Below are positions 7,647 to 15,232 of a stretch of DNA of 64,000 bases, piece by piece. The translations under genes were made by a program, and so were the position numbers. This DNA comes from Anaerolineae bacterium. GTDB taxonomy: Bacteria; Chloroflexota; Anaerolineae; Promineifilales; Promineifilaceae. The stretch lies in the NCBI GenBank assembly GCA_019637635.1, contig JAHBVI010000006.1, positions 38,039-102,038 of the forward strand, written 5' to 3'. Positions within the stretch are counted from its first letter, which is position 1; each line of letters begins with the position of its first letter. The notes beneath the pieces are model-generated. The model was not told the DNA's origin, made no database searches, and saw only the letters and a program-made list of their open reading frames with translations.

Positions 7647-8366
7647 ATGAGTAAAAAAAGCAGCACATCCGTCAAAGAACGGCGGGCACAATATCAGGCG
7701 GAAGAACAGCGCCGCCGCCGTTTGTATTATGGCGGCGCGGCCGTTGCCGCCATTGCCATCATCGCCCTGTTTGTCATAGTGCGCCAATTGACCGCACCCT
7801 CGCTTGAGGATGTTATTGTGCCGGACCCGCTGGCCGCGCCCGCCAACGCCGACGGCCGTGCCTGGGGCCCTGCCGACGCGCCCGTCCTGATCGAAGAGTA
7901 TGCCGATTACCAATGCCCCTTCTGCGGGCAGTTTGCCACCGGGGTCGGCCAGCAGTTGGCCGATTTTTATGCCGCTACCGGGCAGGTGCGCTTTGAGTAC
8001 AACAATTTTGCCTTCATCGGCTCAGAATCCCAGAAAGCGGCCGAAGCCGCCGAATGTGCCAATGAGCAGGGCATGTTCTGGCAGTACCACGACACCCTCT
8101 TTGCCAACCAACGCGGCGAAAACATCGGCGCCTTTAGCAACGCCATGCTCAAAAACTTCGCCATCGCCATTGGGCTGGATACCGATGCCTTTAATAGCTG
8201 TTTTGACAGCGGCCGCCATGCCAGCCTGGTGCGCGGTGAAAAGACCGAGGGGGAAGGGCGTGGCGTCACTTCTACTCCCACGCTCTTCCTCAATGGCGAA
8301 CAGTTACCCGGCGGCCTGACTTTTGCCCAATACCAGCAGTTGATTGCGGCCGAGTTGGGGCAATAA
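7647..8366 (+). CDS. membrane-anchored DsbA-like thiol oxidoreductase
   Basis: A 239-residue protein: basic N-terminus, one membrane helix (~28-46) and an exported DsbA_4-type thioredoxin domain. The active site is CPFC (Cys90, Cys93) after EYADYQ, and a cis-Pro region is visible in GVTSTPTLFLNG. It would put disulfides into exported proteins. Paired with the DsbB gene 79 bases downstream, which would reoxidise it. GGAG precedes the ATG. Confidence 0.9.
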   Translation: MSKKSSTSVKERRAQYQAEEQRRRRLYYGGAAVAAIAIIALFVIVRQLTAPSLEDVIVPDPLAAPANADGRAWGPADAPVLIEEYADYQCPFCGQFATGVGQQLADFYAATGQVRFEYNNFAFIGSESQKAAEAAECANEQGMFWQYHDTLFANQRGENIGAFSNAMLKNFAIAIGLDTDAFNSCFDSGRHASLVRGEKTEGEGRGVTSTPTLFLNGEQLPGGLTFAQYQQLIAAELGQ

Positions 8367-8380
8367 TTAAGATAGAGAAT

Positions 8381-8434
8381 GGAGATTAGAGATTGGAGAC
8401 TGATGTAATTTCCAGTCTCCAATCTCTAATCTCC
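8381..8434. repeat. perfect 22-base inverted repeat of the GGAGATT family
   Basis: Arms 8381-8402 and 8413-8434 match perfectly (GGAGATTAGAGATTGG...) around a 10-base loop. It fills the gap between the DsbA- and DsbB-like genes and may act as a processing or attenuation hairpin. Related units recur at 14533, 15230, 24117, 26943, 48207 and 58386. Confidence 0.8.
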
Positions 8435-8445
8435 CCCATCGTAAT

Positions 8446-8901
8446 ATGAACAAGTTAACCCCTTTTCTGCAAAAACATGGCGCACACCTGGCTTTTGTAG
8501 TGGCGCTCATAGCCACTTTGGGTAGCCTGTATTACAGCGAAATCCGGCACTTCCTGCCGTGTACGCTGTGCTGGTACCAGCGTATTTTGATGTACCCGCT
8601 GGTGATCATTATCCTGGTGGGCATTGTGGAGCGTGACCGTTTCTTACCGGCGTTTGTGCTGCCCTTCTCTATCATGGGTATGTTGGTCTCCGGCTATCAT
8701 TATCTGGTGGAATGGGGCATCACCGAAAGCCCGACTGCCTGTTCGGTGACCATTCCGTGCAGCTACCGGTGGGTCAACTACTTTGGCTTCATCTCCATCC
8801 CGCTGATGGCGTTTACGGCTTTTGTGTTGATTACAATCCTGATGTTTGCCATCCGCCGGGCGTATAAATTGCAAGCAAACGTTGACGAAAGCCCGGCCTG
8901 A
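8446..8901 (+). CDS. dsbB: disulfide bond formation protein DsbB/BdbC
   Basis: A 151-residue protein with four membrane helices. The quinone-coupled pair is in PCTLCW (Cys39, Cys42); the second pair is Cys99 and Cys105 in TACSVTIPCS. It passes electrons from the DsbA-like partner to quinones. Length fits the short BdbC type. Directly downstream of its predicted partner, with only a hairpin between. Confidence 0.9.
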   Translation: MNKLTPFLQKHGAHLAFVVALIATLGSLYYSEIRHFLPCTLCWYQRILMYPLVIIILVGIVERDRFLPAFVLPFSIMGMLVSGYHYLVEWGITESPTACSVTIPCSYRWVNYFGFISIPLMAFTAFVLITILMFAIRRAYKLQANVDESPA

Positions 8902-9247
8902 TCTGGTCTACCTGGAAGAAACGTCTCTGCGGCAGTAATACGGCCGTCAGGTCAACCGCTGGCTTTAAGGGTTCATTCGCAAATAACTTTGGACTTTATA
9001 GATTGGTTCAATCTCCAAGATTGAACCAATCTCAACCCCTTCGTCCAAAGACACCCGATTTTCCCAAAAAATCAGATGTCTCCCCCACCCATTCTTGACG
9101 CCCCTTCCTCCCTCCGCTATCCTCTCTTTCACGCGCAAATTTAATGTCTCACTTTGTTGATAGATGCTGACTCCTTGTATGCAAGGCTGTTTTACCAGCA
9201 ACTAGGATGACGCTATAATGTCCAATGAAGTAAGCCAGGAGCTAACA
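8902..9247. other. 346-base gap; only one palindrome seen
   Basis: Between dsbB and the DUF262 gene. It holds one ACGGCCGT (around 8940) and the family B palindrome at 9000-9032. A 78-codon minus-strand frame (8965-9201) runs through the palindrome and has no coding character. The GC content drops towards 9248, where the AT-richer defence island begins. Confidence 0.6.
9000..9032. repeat. palindromic repeat, family B copy 2
   Basis: Arms AGATTGGTTCAATC (9000-9013) and complement (9019-9032), 14 of 14 paired, five-base loop. The same arms and a similar left flank occur at 6876-6908. Confidence 0.7.
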
Positions 9248-11011
9248 ATGACGACTCTTTTCAAAGAGGTAAATTACTCACTTAACAAACTCATTGCCGA
9301 TATTGATTTGGGTGAAATTGGCTTGCCTGAGATCCAACGCCCTTTTGTCTGGCCAAATACCAAAGTCCGCGATTTATTTGATTCTATGTATAAAGGGTTT
9401 CCGGTAGGTTACTTACTCTTTTGGTCAAATGGAGTAGGTAATGGACATCGGCAGATCGGCACGAATTCTAAACAGAAAATACCTCGCCTTCTCATTGTAG
9501 ATGGGCAACAACGCCTTACATCCCTGTTTGCTGTCCTCAAAGGCTTGCCTGTTGTCCGTAGCGACTACACCAGAGGGCACATCCAAATAGCATTCCGTCC
9601 CAAAGATCAAAAGTTTGAGGTTGCTGATGCCGCCATTTTGCGTGATCCGGAATATATCCCGAACATCAGTGAACTTTGGGCGGGTGACCTTTCCCGCAAT
9701 CGCTTTGTAAAACAATTTATTACAAAGTTAGATGAGCATCGCCCTCTGACAGCAGATGAGGAAGATCATCTTATTGAATCAATAGATCGGCTTTATGATT
9801 TGCAAAACTATCCGTTTACCGCTTTAGAATTATCCTCAACTGTTGATGAAGAACAGGTAGCTGATGTCTTTGTTCGAATTAACAGTCAGGGGGTAACGTT
9901 AAACCAGGCAGATTTCATTCTCACCCTCATGTCTGTTTTTTGGGATGAGGGGCGCGCAGAACTAGAAAGGTTTTGTCGAGAGGTTCGTCAGCCAGCTACC
10001 AATCAGGCATCACCTTTTAACTACTTCATTCGTCCTGATCCTGATCAGTTGTTACGAGTTAGCGTTGGGCTTGGCTTCCGTCGTGCTCGCTTACGCCATG
10101 TTTACTCTATTTTGCGCGGTAAAGATTTGGAAACCGAAACGTTCTCTGAAGAGCGTCGCGAAGATCAGTTTGCTATTTTGCAGCAAGCACAAGAACAGGC
10201 GTTAAACCTACAAAACTGGCATGAATTTCTCAAATGCTTGATTCGTGCTGGCTATCGTAGTGAAAAAATGATCACTTCCCAGACGGCGCTGCTATATAGC
10301 TACGTTTTTTTTCTAATCGGCAGACAAAATTTTCATATAGATCATTATGCTTTACGCAATCTAATTGCACGTTGGTTTTTTATGGCCTCCATGACAGGAC
10401 GATACACCGGTTCCCCAGAGACGGTCATGGAACAAGATTTAGCTCGACTGCGCGGAATCTCAACATCTGCCGAATTTGAACAAGTTCTAGATCGTATAAT
10501 TGATGCCGCGTTTACGGAAGACTTTTGGCATATTACCCTACCAGAAAACCTGGCAACCTCATCTGCGCGTAGCCCTTCACTATTTGCCTATTATGCTGCC
10601 CTCAATTTGCTAGATGCTAAAGTTCTTTTCTCACAAATGCGTGTGAACGAGTTGATTGATCCAGCAATTCGTGGGCGCAAAGCATCTATTGAGCGACACC
10701 ATCTATTTCCCAAAGCCTATTTGCAGAGATTAGGTTACGATGATACCCGAGATTCCAACCAGATTGCTAACTATGCCTTAGTGGAGTGGTCAGATAATAT
10801 CGATATCAGAGATACACCTCCATCTGCATACTACCCTGATTATGCAGCACGTTTTGAATCTGACGAATTAAGAGAAATGCTCTATTGGCATGCGCTCTCG
10901 GAAAATTGGGCGGAGATGGACTATGAGATATTTTTAGTAGATAGGCGCAAGCGTATCGCACAGGTCATCAAAAACGGTTTTGCCCGCTTAACTAGCGTAG
11001 CAGGCAGGTAA
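9248..11011 (+). CDS. DUF262-DUF1524 (GmrSD-like) defence protein
   Basis: A 587-residue protein. The N-terminal DUF262/ParB-like NTPase domain shows LPEIQRPFVWP (~28) and IVDGQQRLTSL (~84); the C-terminal DUF1524 HNH-like region has ERHHLFPKAYL (~482). The architecture is that of GmrSD-type type IV restriction enzymes, which cut modified phage DNA using nucleotide, and related BrxU-like proteins. ATG 9248 has AGGAG six bases upstream and is preferred to ATG 9218. Stand-alone, next to toxin-antitoxin genes, in AT-rich DNA poor in the local octamer, which suggests horizontal gain. Confidence 0.88.
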   Translation: MTTLFKEVNYSLNKLIADIDLGEIGLPEIQRPFVWPNTKVRDLFDSMYKGFPVGYLLFWSNGVGNGHRQIGTNSKQKIPRLLIVDGQQRLTSLFAVLKGLPVVRSDYTRGHIQIAFRPKDQKFEVADAAILRDPEYIPNISELWAGDLSRNRFVKQFITKLDEHRPLTADEEDHLIESIDRLYDLQNYPFTALELSSTVDEEQVADVFVRINSQGVTLNQADFILTLMSVFWDEGRAELERFCREVRQPATNQASPFNYFIRPDPDQLLRVSVGLGFRRARLRHVYSILRGKDLETETFSEERREDQFAILQQAQEQALNLQNWHEFLKCLIRAGYRSEKMITSQTALLYSYVFFLIGRQNFHIDHYALRNLIARWFFMASMTGRYTGSPETVMEQDLARLRGISTSAEFEQVLDRIIDAAFTEDFWHITLPENLATSSARSPSLFAYYAALNLLDAKVLFSQMRVNELIDPAIRGRKASIERHHLFPKAYLQRLGYDDTRDSNQIANYALVEWSDNIDIRDTPPSAYYPDYAARFESDELREMLYWHALSENWAEMDYEIFLVDRRKRIAQVIKNGFARLTSVAGR

Positions 11012-11102
11012 CACGTGAGCCGGGGTTTGCGAGATGGTAAATGGGTGATAAGTCGGCAGAATGGCTCAAGCAGGCTGAGTATGACATGGATACGGCGAGG
11101 TA

Positions 11103-11420
11103 ATGTTTAACAACGGCCGTTACTTCTATGCCGTTTTCATGTGCCACTTGTCCATTGAAAAAGCATTGAAAGGTCTCTACTCTCATGTTCACAACCAGGT
11201 CCCGCCCAAAACTCATAATCTGCTTTATTTGCTGACACAGATTGGCAAACGGCCGTCGCCGGAATTGGAGAGATTTATCACCAAATTGAACACCGCCAGT
11301 GTAGCCACGCGCTATCCAGATGATCTGGCAAAAATTCAGGCAGACTACACAGCAAAGGTTACGCGGGAATTGATGACAAAAAGCAAAGAGGTGCTGCAAT
11401 GGGTCAAGACACAGTTCTAA
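11103..11420 (+). CDS. HEPN domain protein, first helix lost by frameshift
   Basis: The 105 residues (MFNNGRYFYAVFMCHLSIEKALKGLY...) match a HEPN toxin from its second half of helix 1 onward. Directly upstream, an ATG at 11041 opens a 20-codon frame reading WLKQAEYDMDTAR, the usual HEPN N-terminus, ending in TAA at 11101. A single missing G in the run at about 11098-11101 would join both into one 126-residue protein. So the gene is either recently inactivated or a sequencing slip. The 3' end overlaps the MNT gene by 22 bases, as in HEPN-MNT modules. Confidence 0.75.
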   Translation: MFNNGRYFYAVFMCHLSIEKALKGLYSHVHNQVPPKTHNLLYLLTQIGKRPSPELERFITKLNTASVATRYPDDLAKIQADYTAKVTRELMTKSKEVLQWVKTQF

Positions 11421-11713
11421 AAACAGTCAGGCAGTTCAAGAAGGTCTTGGAATCGTCAAATATCCAGGTTGAGGAACTCATCTTGTTTGGTTCTCACGCA
11501 ACGGGAACGGGGCGTGAGGATAGCGATATTGACCTTATCGTCATTTCATCCAGTTTCGCCGACAAAAGCTACTGGGAACGCATTGATATTTTAAGTGAGG
11601 CTATCTATCAACTTTTTGTTCCCATTGAAGCCTCGGCATTTACACCGGAGGAATGGGAAGCCGGTCAGTCACTGTTGGTAGATTATGCCCGGAATGGGGT
11701 GGTGGTGCAGTGA
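11399..11713 (+). CDS. MNT-type minimal nucleotidyltransferase, antitoxin partner of HEPN
   Basis: A 104-residue polymerase-beta-fold protein with GSHATG (Gly31-Ser32) and SDIDLIV (Asp43, Asp45), the metal-binding pair. In HEPN-MNT systems the nucleotidyltransferase neutralises the HEPN RNase, in studied cases by AMPylating it. GAGGTG just ahead of ATG 11399 supports the start inside the HEPN coding end. If the HEPN gene is truly broken, this antitoxin is left without a complete toxin. Confidence 0.85.
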   Translation: MGQDTVLKTVRQFKKVLESSNIQVEELILFGSHATGTGREDSDIDLIVISSSFADKSYWERIDILSEAIYQLFVPIEASAFTPEEWEAGQSLLVDYARNGVVVQ

Positions 11714-11787
11714 AACGGCCGTTACGTGCCAGCCAGCTTACGCTATAATAACGGCATCTAGCAGCACAAATTGGTGGAGAAATGCTC

Positions 11788-12012
11788 ATGTCTATCACAA
11801 CTTATCAAGGTGTTGTTGAAAAAGGGCGGATCAAACTGGCAAGCACGGTTCATCTGCCTGAAAAAGCAAAAGTGTATGTTATCGTGCCAGATTTTTCAGA
11901 AAATGAAATGAAACCCAAATTCGATCTGGCGGAACTTGTGGCCCGTATGCCCCCTGATTATCAGGTAAAAGAAGAGGATTTTGGCAAACCTGTGGGGAAG
12001 GAAGAATGGTAA
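11788..12012 (+). CDS. mazE: MazE-type antitoxin
   Basis: A 74-residue protein from ATG 11788 (GGAG eight bases upstream; ATG 11782 is too close). The N-terminus (TTYQGVVEKGRIKLASTVHLPEKAKV) is a short beta-barrel DNA-binding unit, and the acidic tail ends in DFGKPVGKEEW, the segment that typically wraps round MazF. It overlaps or abuts mazF with no gap. It should repress its own promoter with MazF. Confidence 0.8.
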   Translation: MSITTYQGVVEKGRIKLASTVHLPEKAKVYVIVPDFSENEMKPKFDLAELVARMPPDYQVKEEDFGKPVGKEEW

Positions 12013-12348
12013 ATGGCTGCTTACATTCCCGAAAAAGGTGACTTCATCACGCTTTCTTTCGATCCCCAGTCCGGCCACGAACAGAAAGGCAGACGCCCGG
12101 CCATTGTCATTAGCAACTTTCTTTTCAATCGAGCAACCGGGTTAGCCATTGTCTGCCCCATCACCAACACAAATCGCCATATACCTTTTCATTTGCCAGT
12201 TCCAGAGCGTTCTTCATTAACCGGCTTCATTATGGTGGAACAAGTGAAGTCTGTTGATTATAACGCCCGAAAGGTAAAGTTTGTAGAAAAAGCACCGCCA
12301 GAGTTTGTTTCTGATGTTATTGCGCTGGTTGATGTGTGCATCAAGTAA
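12013..12348 (+). CDS. mazF: MazF-type endoribonuclease toxin
   Basis: A 111-residue MazF/PemK-fold toxin: EKGDFITLSFDPQSGHEQKGRRPAIVIS is the family's N-terminal strand pair with catalytic Arg, then CPITNTNR and TGFIMVEQVKSVDY. It cuts mRNA at short motifs when MazE is lost. The ATG follows the mazE stop directly. The gene appears intact. Confidence 0.9.
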   Translation: MAAYIPEKGDFITLSFDPQSGHEQKGRRPAIVISNFLFNRATGLAIVCPITNTNRHIPFHLPVPERSSLTGFIMVEQVKSVDYNARKVKFVEKAPPEFVSDVIALVDVCIK

Positions 12349-12361
12349 CGACAATTAAAAT

Positions 12362-12496
12362 CTACCATGTTTGATGGTGGATTGTGCCGGGCAACATGAA
12401 GCGGCAAAGTTTGCCAATATCCAACCAACGATAAGGTGTATTGTTCAAAGCGCCGTAATAAAGGTTGAAGCCGTCAACGTAGATATATGCTTTCAA
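12362..12496 (-). pseudogene. truncated NYN-domain (PIN-like) nuclease gene
   Basis: A TTG start at 12496 follows a strong AGGAGGG site, and the 44 codons read KAYIYVDGFNLYYGALNN then TPYRWLDIGKLCRFMLPG, the unmistakable N-terminus of small NYN nucleases (first catalytic Asp in VDGFN). The frame ends at TAG 12362, only 14 bases from the mazF stop, where about 150 residues of the domain should follow. The likely explanation is truncation when mazEF and its neighbours arrived. Confidence 0.65.
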
Positions 12497-12519
12497 GAAA
12501 CCCTCCTAAAAACACAGAA

Positions 12520-12537
12520 GCCGTCCTTACGGACGGC
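12520..12537. terminator. small GC hairpin GCCGTCC-TTAC-GGACGGC
   Basis: A perfect seven-base stem with a four-base loop, upstream of the truncated NYN gene on the minus strand. No T run follows on either side, so termination is uncertain; it may be a leader hairpin. Confidence 0.4.
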
Positions 12538-12662
12538 CTCGCACCCTTTCGCCGAAGCTACCGGGGGGGATATGTAAGAATTATACACCAATGAAAGTTT
12601 TAGTAAAAGAAGAGTTAATAAACCTTTCTATACCCGGCCCATTACCCTGACTGCATAAAAAA

Positions 12663-12691
12663 AGCTGCCAGGTTTTTGAAACCTGACAGCT
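12663..12691 (-). terminator. terminator after etfA
   Basis: Thirteen-base arms (AGCTGCCAGGTTT and AAACCTGACAGCT) pair with one G-T mismatch round a three-base loop. On the minus strand a run of T follows directly, so it is a good Rho-independent terminator for etfBA. The 12696-12730 stretch that follows is a short tandem repeat of ACCGATT. Confidence 0.75.
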
Positions 12692-12733
12692 CTCACCGAT
12701 TACCGTTTACCGATTACCGATTACCATTCCCAA

Positions 12734-13711
12734 CTACGAACCAAGCCGTTTCTTAAACTCCGCCGACAGCGCGGGCAAAATCTTGAACAAGTCGCCCACC
12801 ACGCCATAATGCGCCAGCTTGAAGATGGGCGCGTCGGCATCTTTGTTGATCGCCACGATCACTTTAGAGGTGCGCATACCGGCCTGATGCTGAATCGCGC
12901 CGCTGATGCCACAGGCGATGTACAAATCCGGGCTGACGGTCTTGCCCGTCTGCCCCACCTGATGTTCATACGGAATCCAGCCCGCGTCTACGGCCGCACG
13001 CGACGCGCCCAACGCCGCCCCCAGCGTATCCGCCAGTTCGCGCACGGGAGCAAACCCTTCGGGGCCGCCCACGCCGCGCCCACCAGAAACGATGATGCTG
13101 GCGTCGGTCAGGCTGACGCCGCCTTCTTTCCCGGCAAACCCGACCACTTTGGTGGGGATGCTGTCTTCACCCATGACGGCGCCGACCCATTCGGCCGCGC
13201 CGCTTTTGCCCACCGGCTCCGCTTTAGGGAAGGCCCGGCTGCGCAGGGTGATGATTTGCACCCCTTCTTTCACATTCACATCGGCCAACAGCTTGCCCGC
13301 GTAAACGGGGCGGGTCACTTTGACCAGACCACCTTCCACTTTCAGGTTAATGCCATCGGCGACGATGCCGGCGTCCAGATCAGCCGCTACCCAGGCCGCC
13401 AGGTCACGGCCGTAGGTACTGCCACCCACAATGAACACCGACGGCTGCCGTTCGCCCACCAGTTTGGCGGCCAACGGCCCGGCTGCTTCCACCCGGAAGG
13501 GGGCTAAGGTGGCATCGTCCGCGCCGACCACCGCATCCACGCCCAGGTTAAAGGCGGCGTCGGCCACGCCGGAGACGCCCTGTCCGAATACCAGACCGGT
13601 AAGTGATTGGCCCAACCCGTCGGCCACTTGCCGCGCCGCGCCAATTGCTTCCTGGGCCACGGCCGGAATTTCACCCTGTTTGTTTTCCACAAATACCCAT
13701 ACGCCGCTCAT
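12734..13711 (-). CDS. etfA: electron transfer flavoprotein alpha subunit
   Basis: A 325-residue EtfA. The N-terminal domain starts SGVWVFVENKQGEI; the C-terminal FAD domain carries the signature GISGAIQHQAGM and IVAINKDADAPIF. With EtfB it forms the FAD-containing heterodimer that collects electrons from acyl-CoA and other dehydrogenases for the quinone pool. Start overlaps etfB by four bases. No acyl-CoA dehydrogenase or ETF-quinone oxidoreductase is visible nearby. Confidence 0.95.
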   Translation of the reverse strand: MSGVWVFVENKQGEIPAVAQEAIGAARQVADGLGQSLTGLVFGQGVSGVADAAFNLGVDAVVGADDATLAPFRVEAAGPLAAKLVGERQPSVFIVGGSTYGRDLAAWVAADLDAGIVADGINLKVEGGLVKVTRPVYAGKLLADVNVKEGVQIITLRSRAFPKAEPVGKSGAAEWVGAVMGEDSIPTKVVGFAGKEGGVSLTDASIIVSGGRGVGGPEGFAPVRELADTLGAALGASRAAVDAGWIPYEHQVGQTGKTVSPDLYIACGISGAIQHQAGMRTSKVIVAINKDADAPIFKLAHYGVVGDLFKILPALSAEFKKRLGS

Positions 13712-14508
13712 ATCACCTTCTCCTCAAACAGTTTGTCGGCCAGGATGCGCGCCTGTTCTTCGACGGTATCGGCCGTAATCATTTGTACGCTGCCGACACG
13801 CGGCGGGATGGCGTAAATGCTGGCCCAATCCACCTTACTGGCGGCCGCGCCGGCGCCGCCCTCCACAGCCAGGTCGCCGGCGCCCCAGGTGGGGATTTCG
13901 GCGCGGCTGGCTTTGCGGATGCCCATCAGCGAGGGGTAACGCGGCTCGTTGATCTCTTTGACCACGCTGATGACCACCGGCAATGAGGCCGTGACCGTTT
14001 CCTTGCCATCGTCCAGCAGCCGTTCCACTGTGATTTTGCCGCCGCCCACTTCTTTGATGGCGGAGACGTAAGTGAACGGCGTCCAACCCAGTTTGCGAGC
14101 CACCTGCATGGGGGTCAGGCCGGTGTCGCCGTCAATGGCCTGTTTACCAAAAACGGCAATATCCACCCCACCCACTTTGTTGATGGCCGCTGCCAGGATG
14201 CGGGCGGTGCCGGTAGTGTCGCTGCCACTGAAAGCGGCGTCGGAGACCAGGATGGCCTCTGTACAGCCCATAGCCAGACTGGTTTTGAGCGCTTCCTGGC
14301 TCTCTTCTGAACCGGCGGTCAGCACAATCACATCCGTCGCCCCATGATTCTCTTTGAGGCGGATGCCTTCTTCCACAGCATACTCGTCCCAGGGGTTGAG
14401 GACGTTTGGCTTGCCGCCGGGATCATCCCAGGTGACATTGCCGCCCGCGTCTACGGTGAGTACGGCCGTGGTGCTGGGCGTTTGTTTGATGCAGACTACT
14501 ACTTTCAT
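13708..14508 (-). CDS. etfB: electron transfer flavoprotein beta subunit
   Basis: A 266-residue EtfB: MKVVVCIKQTP, NPWDEYAVEEGIRL, GKQAIDGDTGLTPMQVA and the family's late PRYPSLMGIRKA. It holds the AMP and the docking loop of the ETF dimer. ATG 14508 follows GGAGGAACATAC. First gene of the two-gene operon, ending in the terminator at 12663-12691. Confidence 0.95.
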   Translation of the reverse strand: MKVVVCIKQTPSTTAVLTVDAGGNVTWDDPGGKPNVLNPWDEYAVEEGIRLKENHGATDVIVLTAGSEESQEALKTSLAMGCTEAILVSDAAFSGSDTTGTARILAAAINKVGGVDIAVFGKQAIDGDTGLTPMQVARKLGWTPFTYVSAIKEVGGGKITVERLLDDGKETVTASLPVVISVVKEINEPRYPSLMGIRKASRAEIPTWGAGDLAVEGGAGAAASKVDWASIYAIPPRVGSVQMITADTVEEQARILADKLFEEKVI

Positions 14509-14532
14509 GTATGTTCCTCCAAAAATAGTGGG

Positions 14533-14586
14533 GATTGGAGATTAGAGATTGGAGATTGGGCAATCTCCAATCTCTAATCTCCAATC
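14533..14586. repeat. perfect 26-base inverted repeat of the GGAGATT family
   Basis: Arms 14533-14558 and 14561-14586 are exact complements around a two-base centre. It sits between etfB and the zinc-ribbon membrane gene and ends at that gene's stop codon. Same family as 8381-8434. Confidence 0.8.
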
Positions 14587-15099
14587 TCAAATTTCCATTA
14601 AAAGCGACTCATTCATTGCCACAAATCGCTGCGCAAATTCTTCATTTTCAAAAGCAAAGGTGGTGGCGCGCCAGGAGAAATTTTCGATGCGGGCCGATTG
14701 CAAAACCGCTTTTTTCTCCGGCAGGTAGGCCTGCTGTATCTGGCGGCGGAAGATGGCGAAGATGACGGCCGTGACCACCCCACCCATAACAACACCGGCC
14801 AACAGGCGCACGGCCGTTGCCAATCCCGGCGGCAAGATGATAAAAACGGCGAACAACGTTACCAGAAAGGCCGCACCACCCGCCAGGTATTTCAGTTTTG
14901 TCAGCCGCTCTTCGTCCATCGAGCGGCGGCGTAGTTGAGCCGCACAATCGGCGCAGACGGGCACATCAATCAGCCGCGTCACCCGGCTCAACCGCTTGCG
15001 AATGGTCATGGTGTGGGGCGCCGGCTGCCCACAATGCACACAAATGCCGGGGAATTCGACAATTTCTTTGGGGCGAACTTTGATTTTGACTTGGGCCAT
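14587..15099 (-). CDS. membrane protein with an N-terminal four-Cys motif
   Basis: A 170-residue protein. Near the N-terminus two Cys pairs (GICVHCGQ and PVCADCAAQ) could form a zinc ribbon on the cytoplasmic side; two membrane helices follow (~68-110), then a basic soluble tail. I do not recognise the family. It is in the same orientation as etfBA but separated from it by a long palindrome, so probably an independent unit. Confidence 0.7.
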   Translation of the reverse strand: MAQVKIKVRPKEIVEFPGICVHCGQPAPHTMTIRKRLSRVTRLIDVPVCADCAAQLRRRSMDEERLTKLKYLAGGAAFLVTLFAVFIILPPGLATAVRLLAGVVMGGVVTAVIFAIFRRQIQQAYLPEKKAVLQSARIENFSWRATTFAFENEEFAQRFVAMNESLLMEI

Positions 15100-15232
15100 A
15101 AGCTTGTGTTCAGGTGTTTGTGTGTTTTTGTGTTCGGTCGGTGGGCAAACACAAAAATTGAGTGCATACTCAGATTGTGCAAATTATAACGAGTAAGGGG
15201 AAGGTAGGCAATACGACGCAGTGCGTTATAAG

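Noticed and set aside
6876..9032. tRNA T-arm-like GGTTCAATC in family B palindromes
   Set aside because: No acceptor, D or anticodon arms can be folded around it; the pairing partner is a perfect palindrome arm.
8965..9201. 78-codon minus-strand frame in the gap before the DUF262 gene
   Set aside because: Runs through a palindrome shared with 6876-6908 and has no ribosome site or coding character.
9248..12348. Single integrated mobile element with att sites around the defence island
   Set aside because: No integrase, no clear flanking direct repeats; only the truncated NYN gene suggests a junction.
12371..12577. 68-codon plus-strand frame after mazF
   Set aside because: It is the antisense of the truncated NYN gene and its leader hairpin; no site or family.
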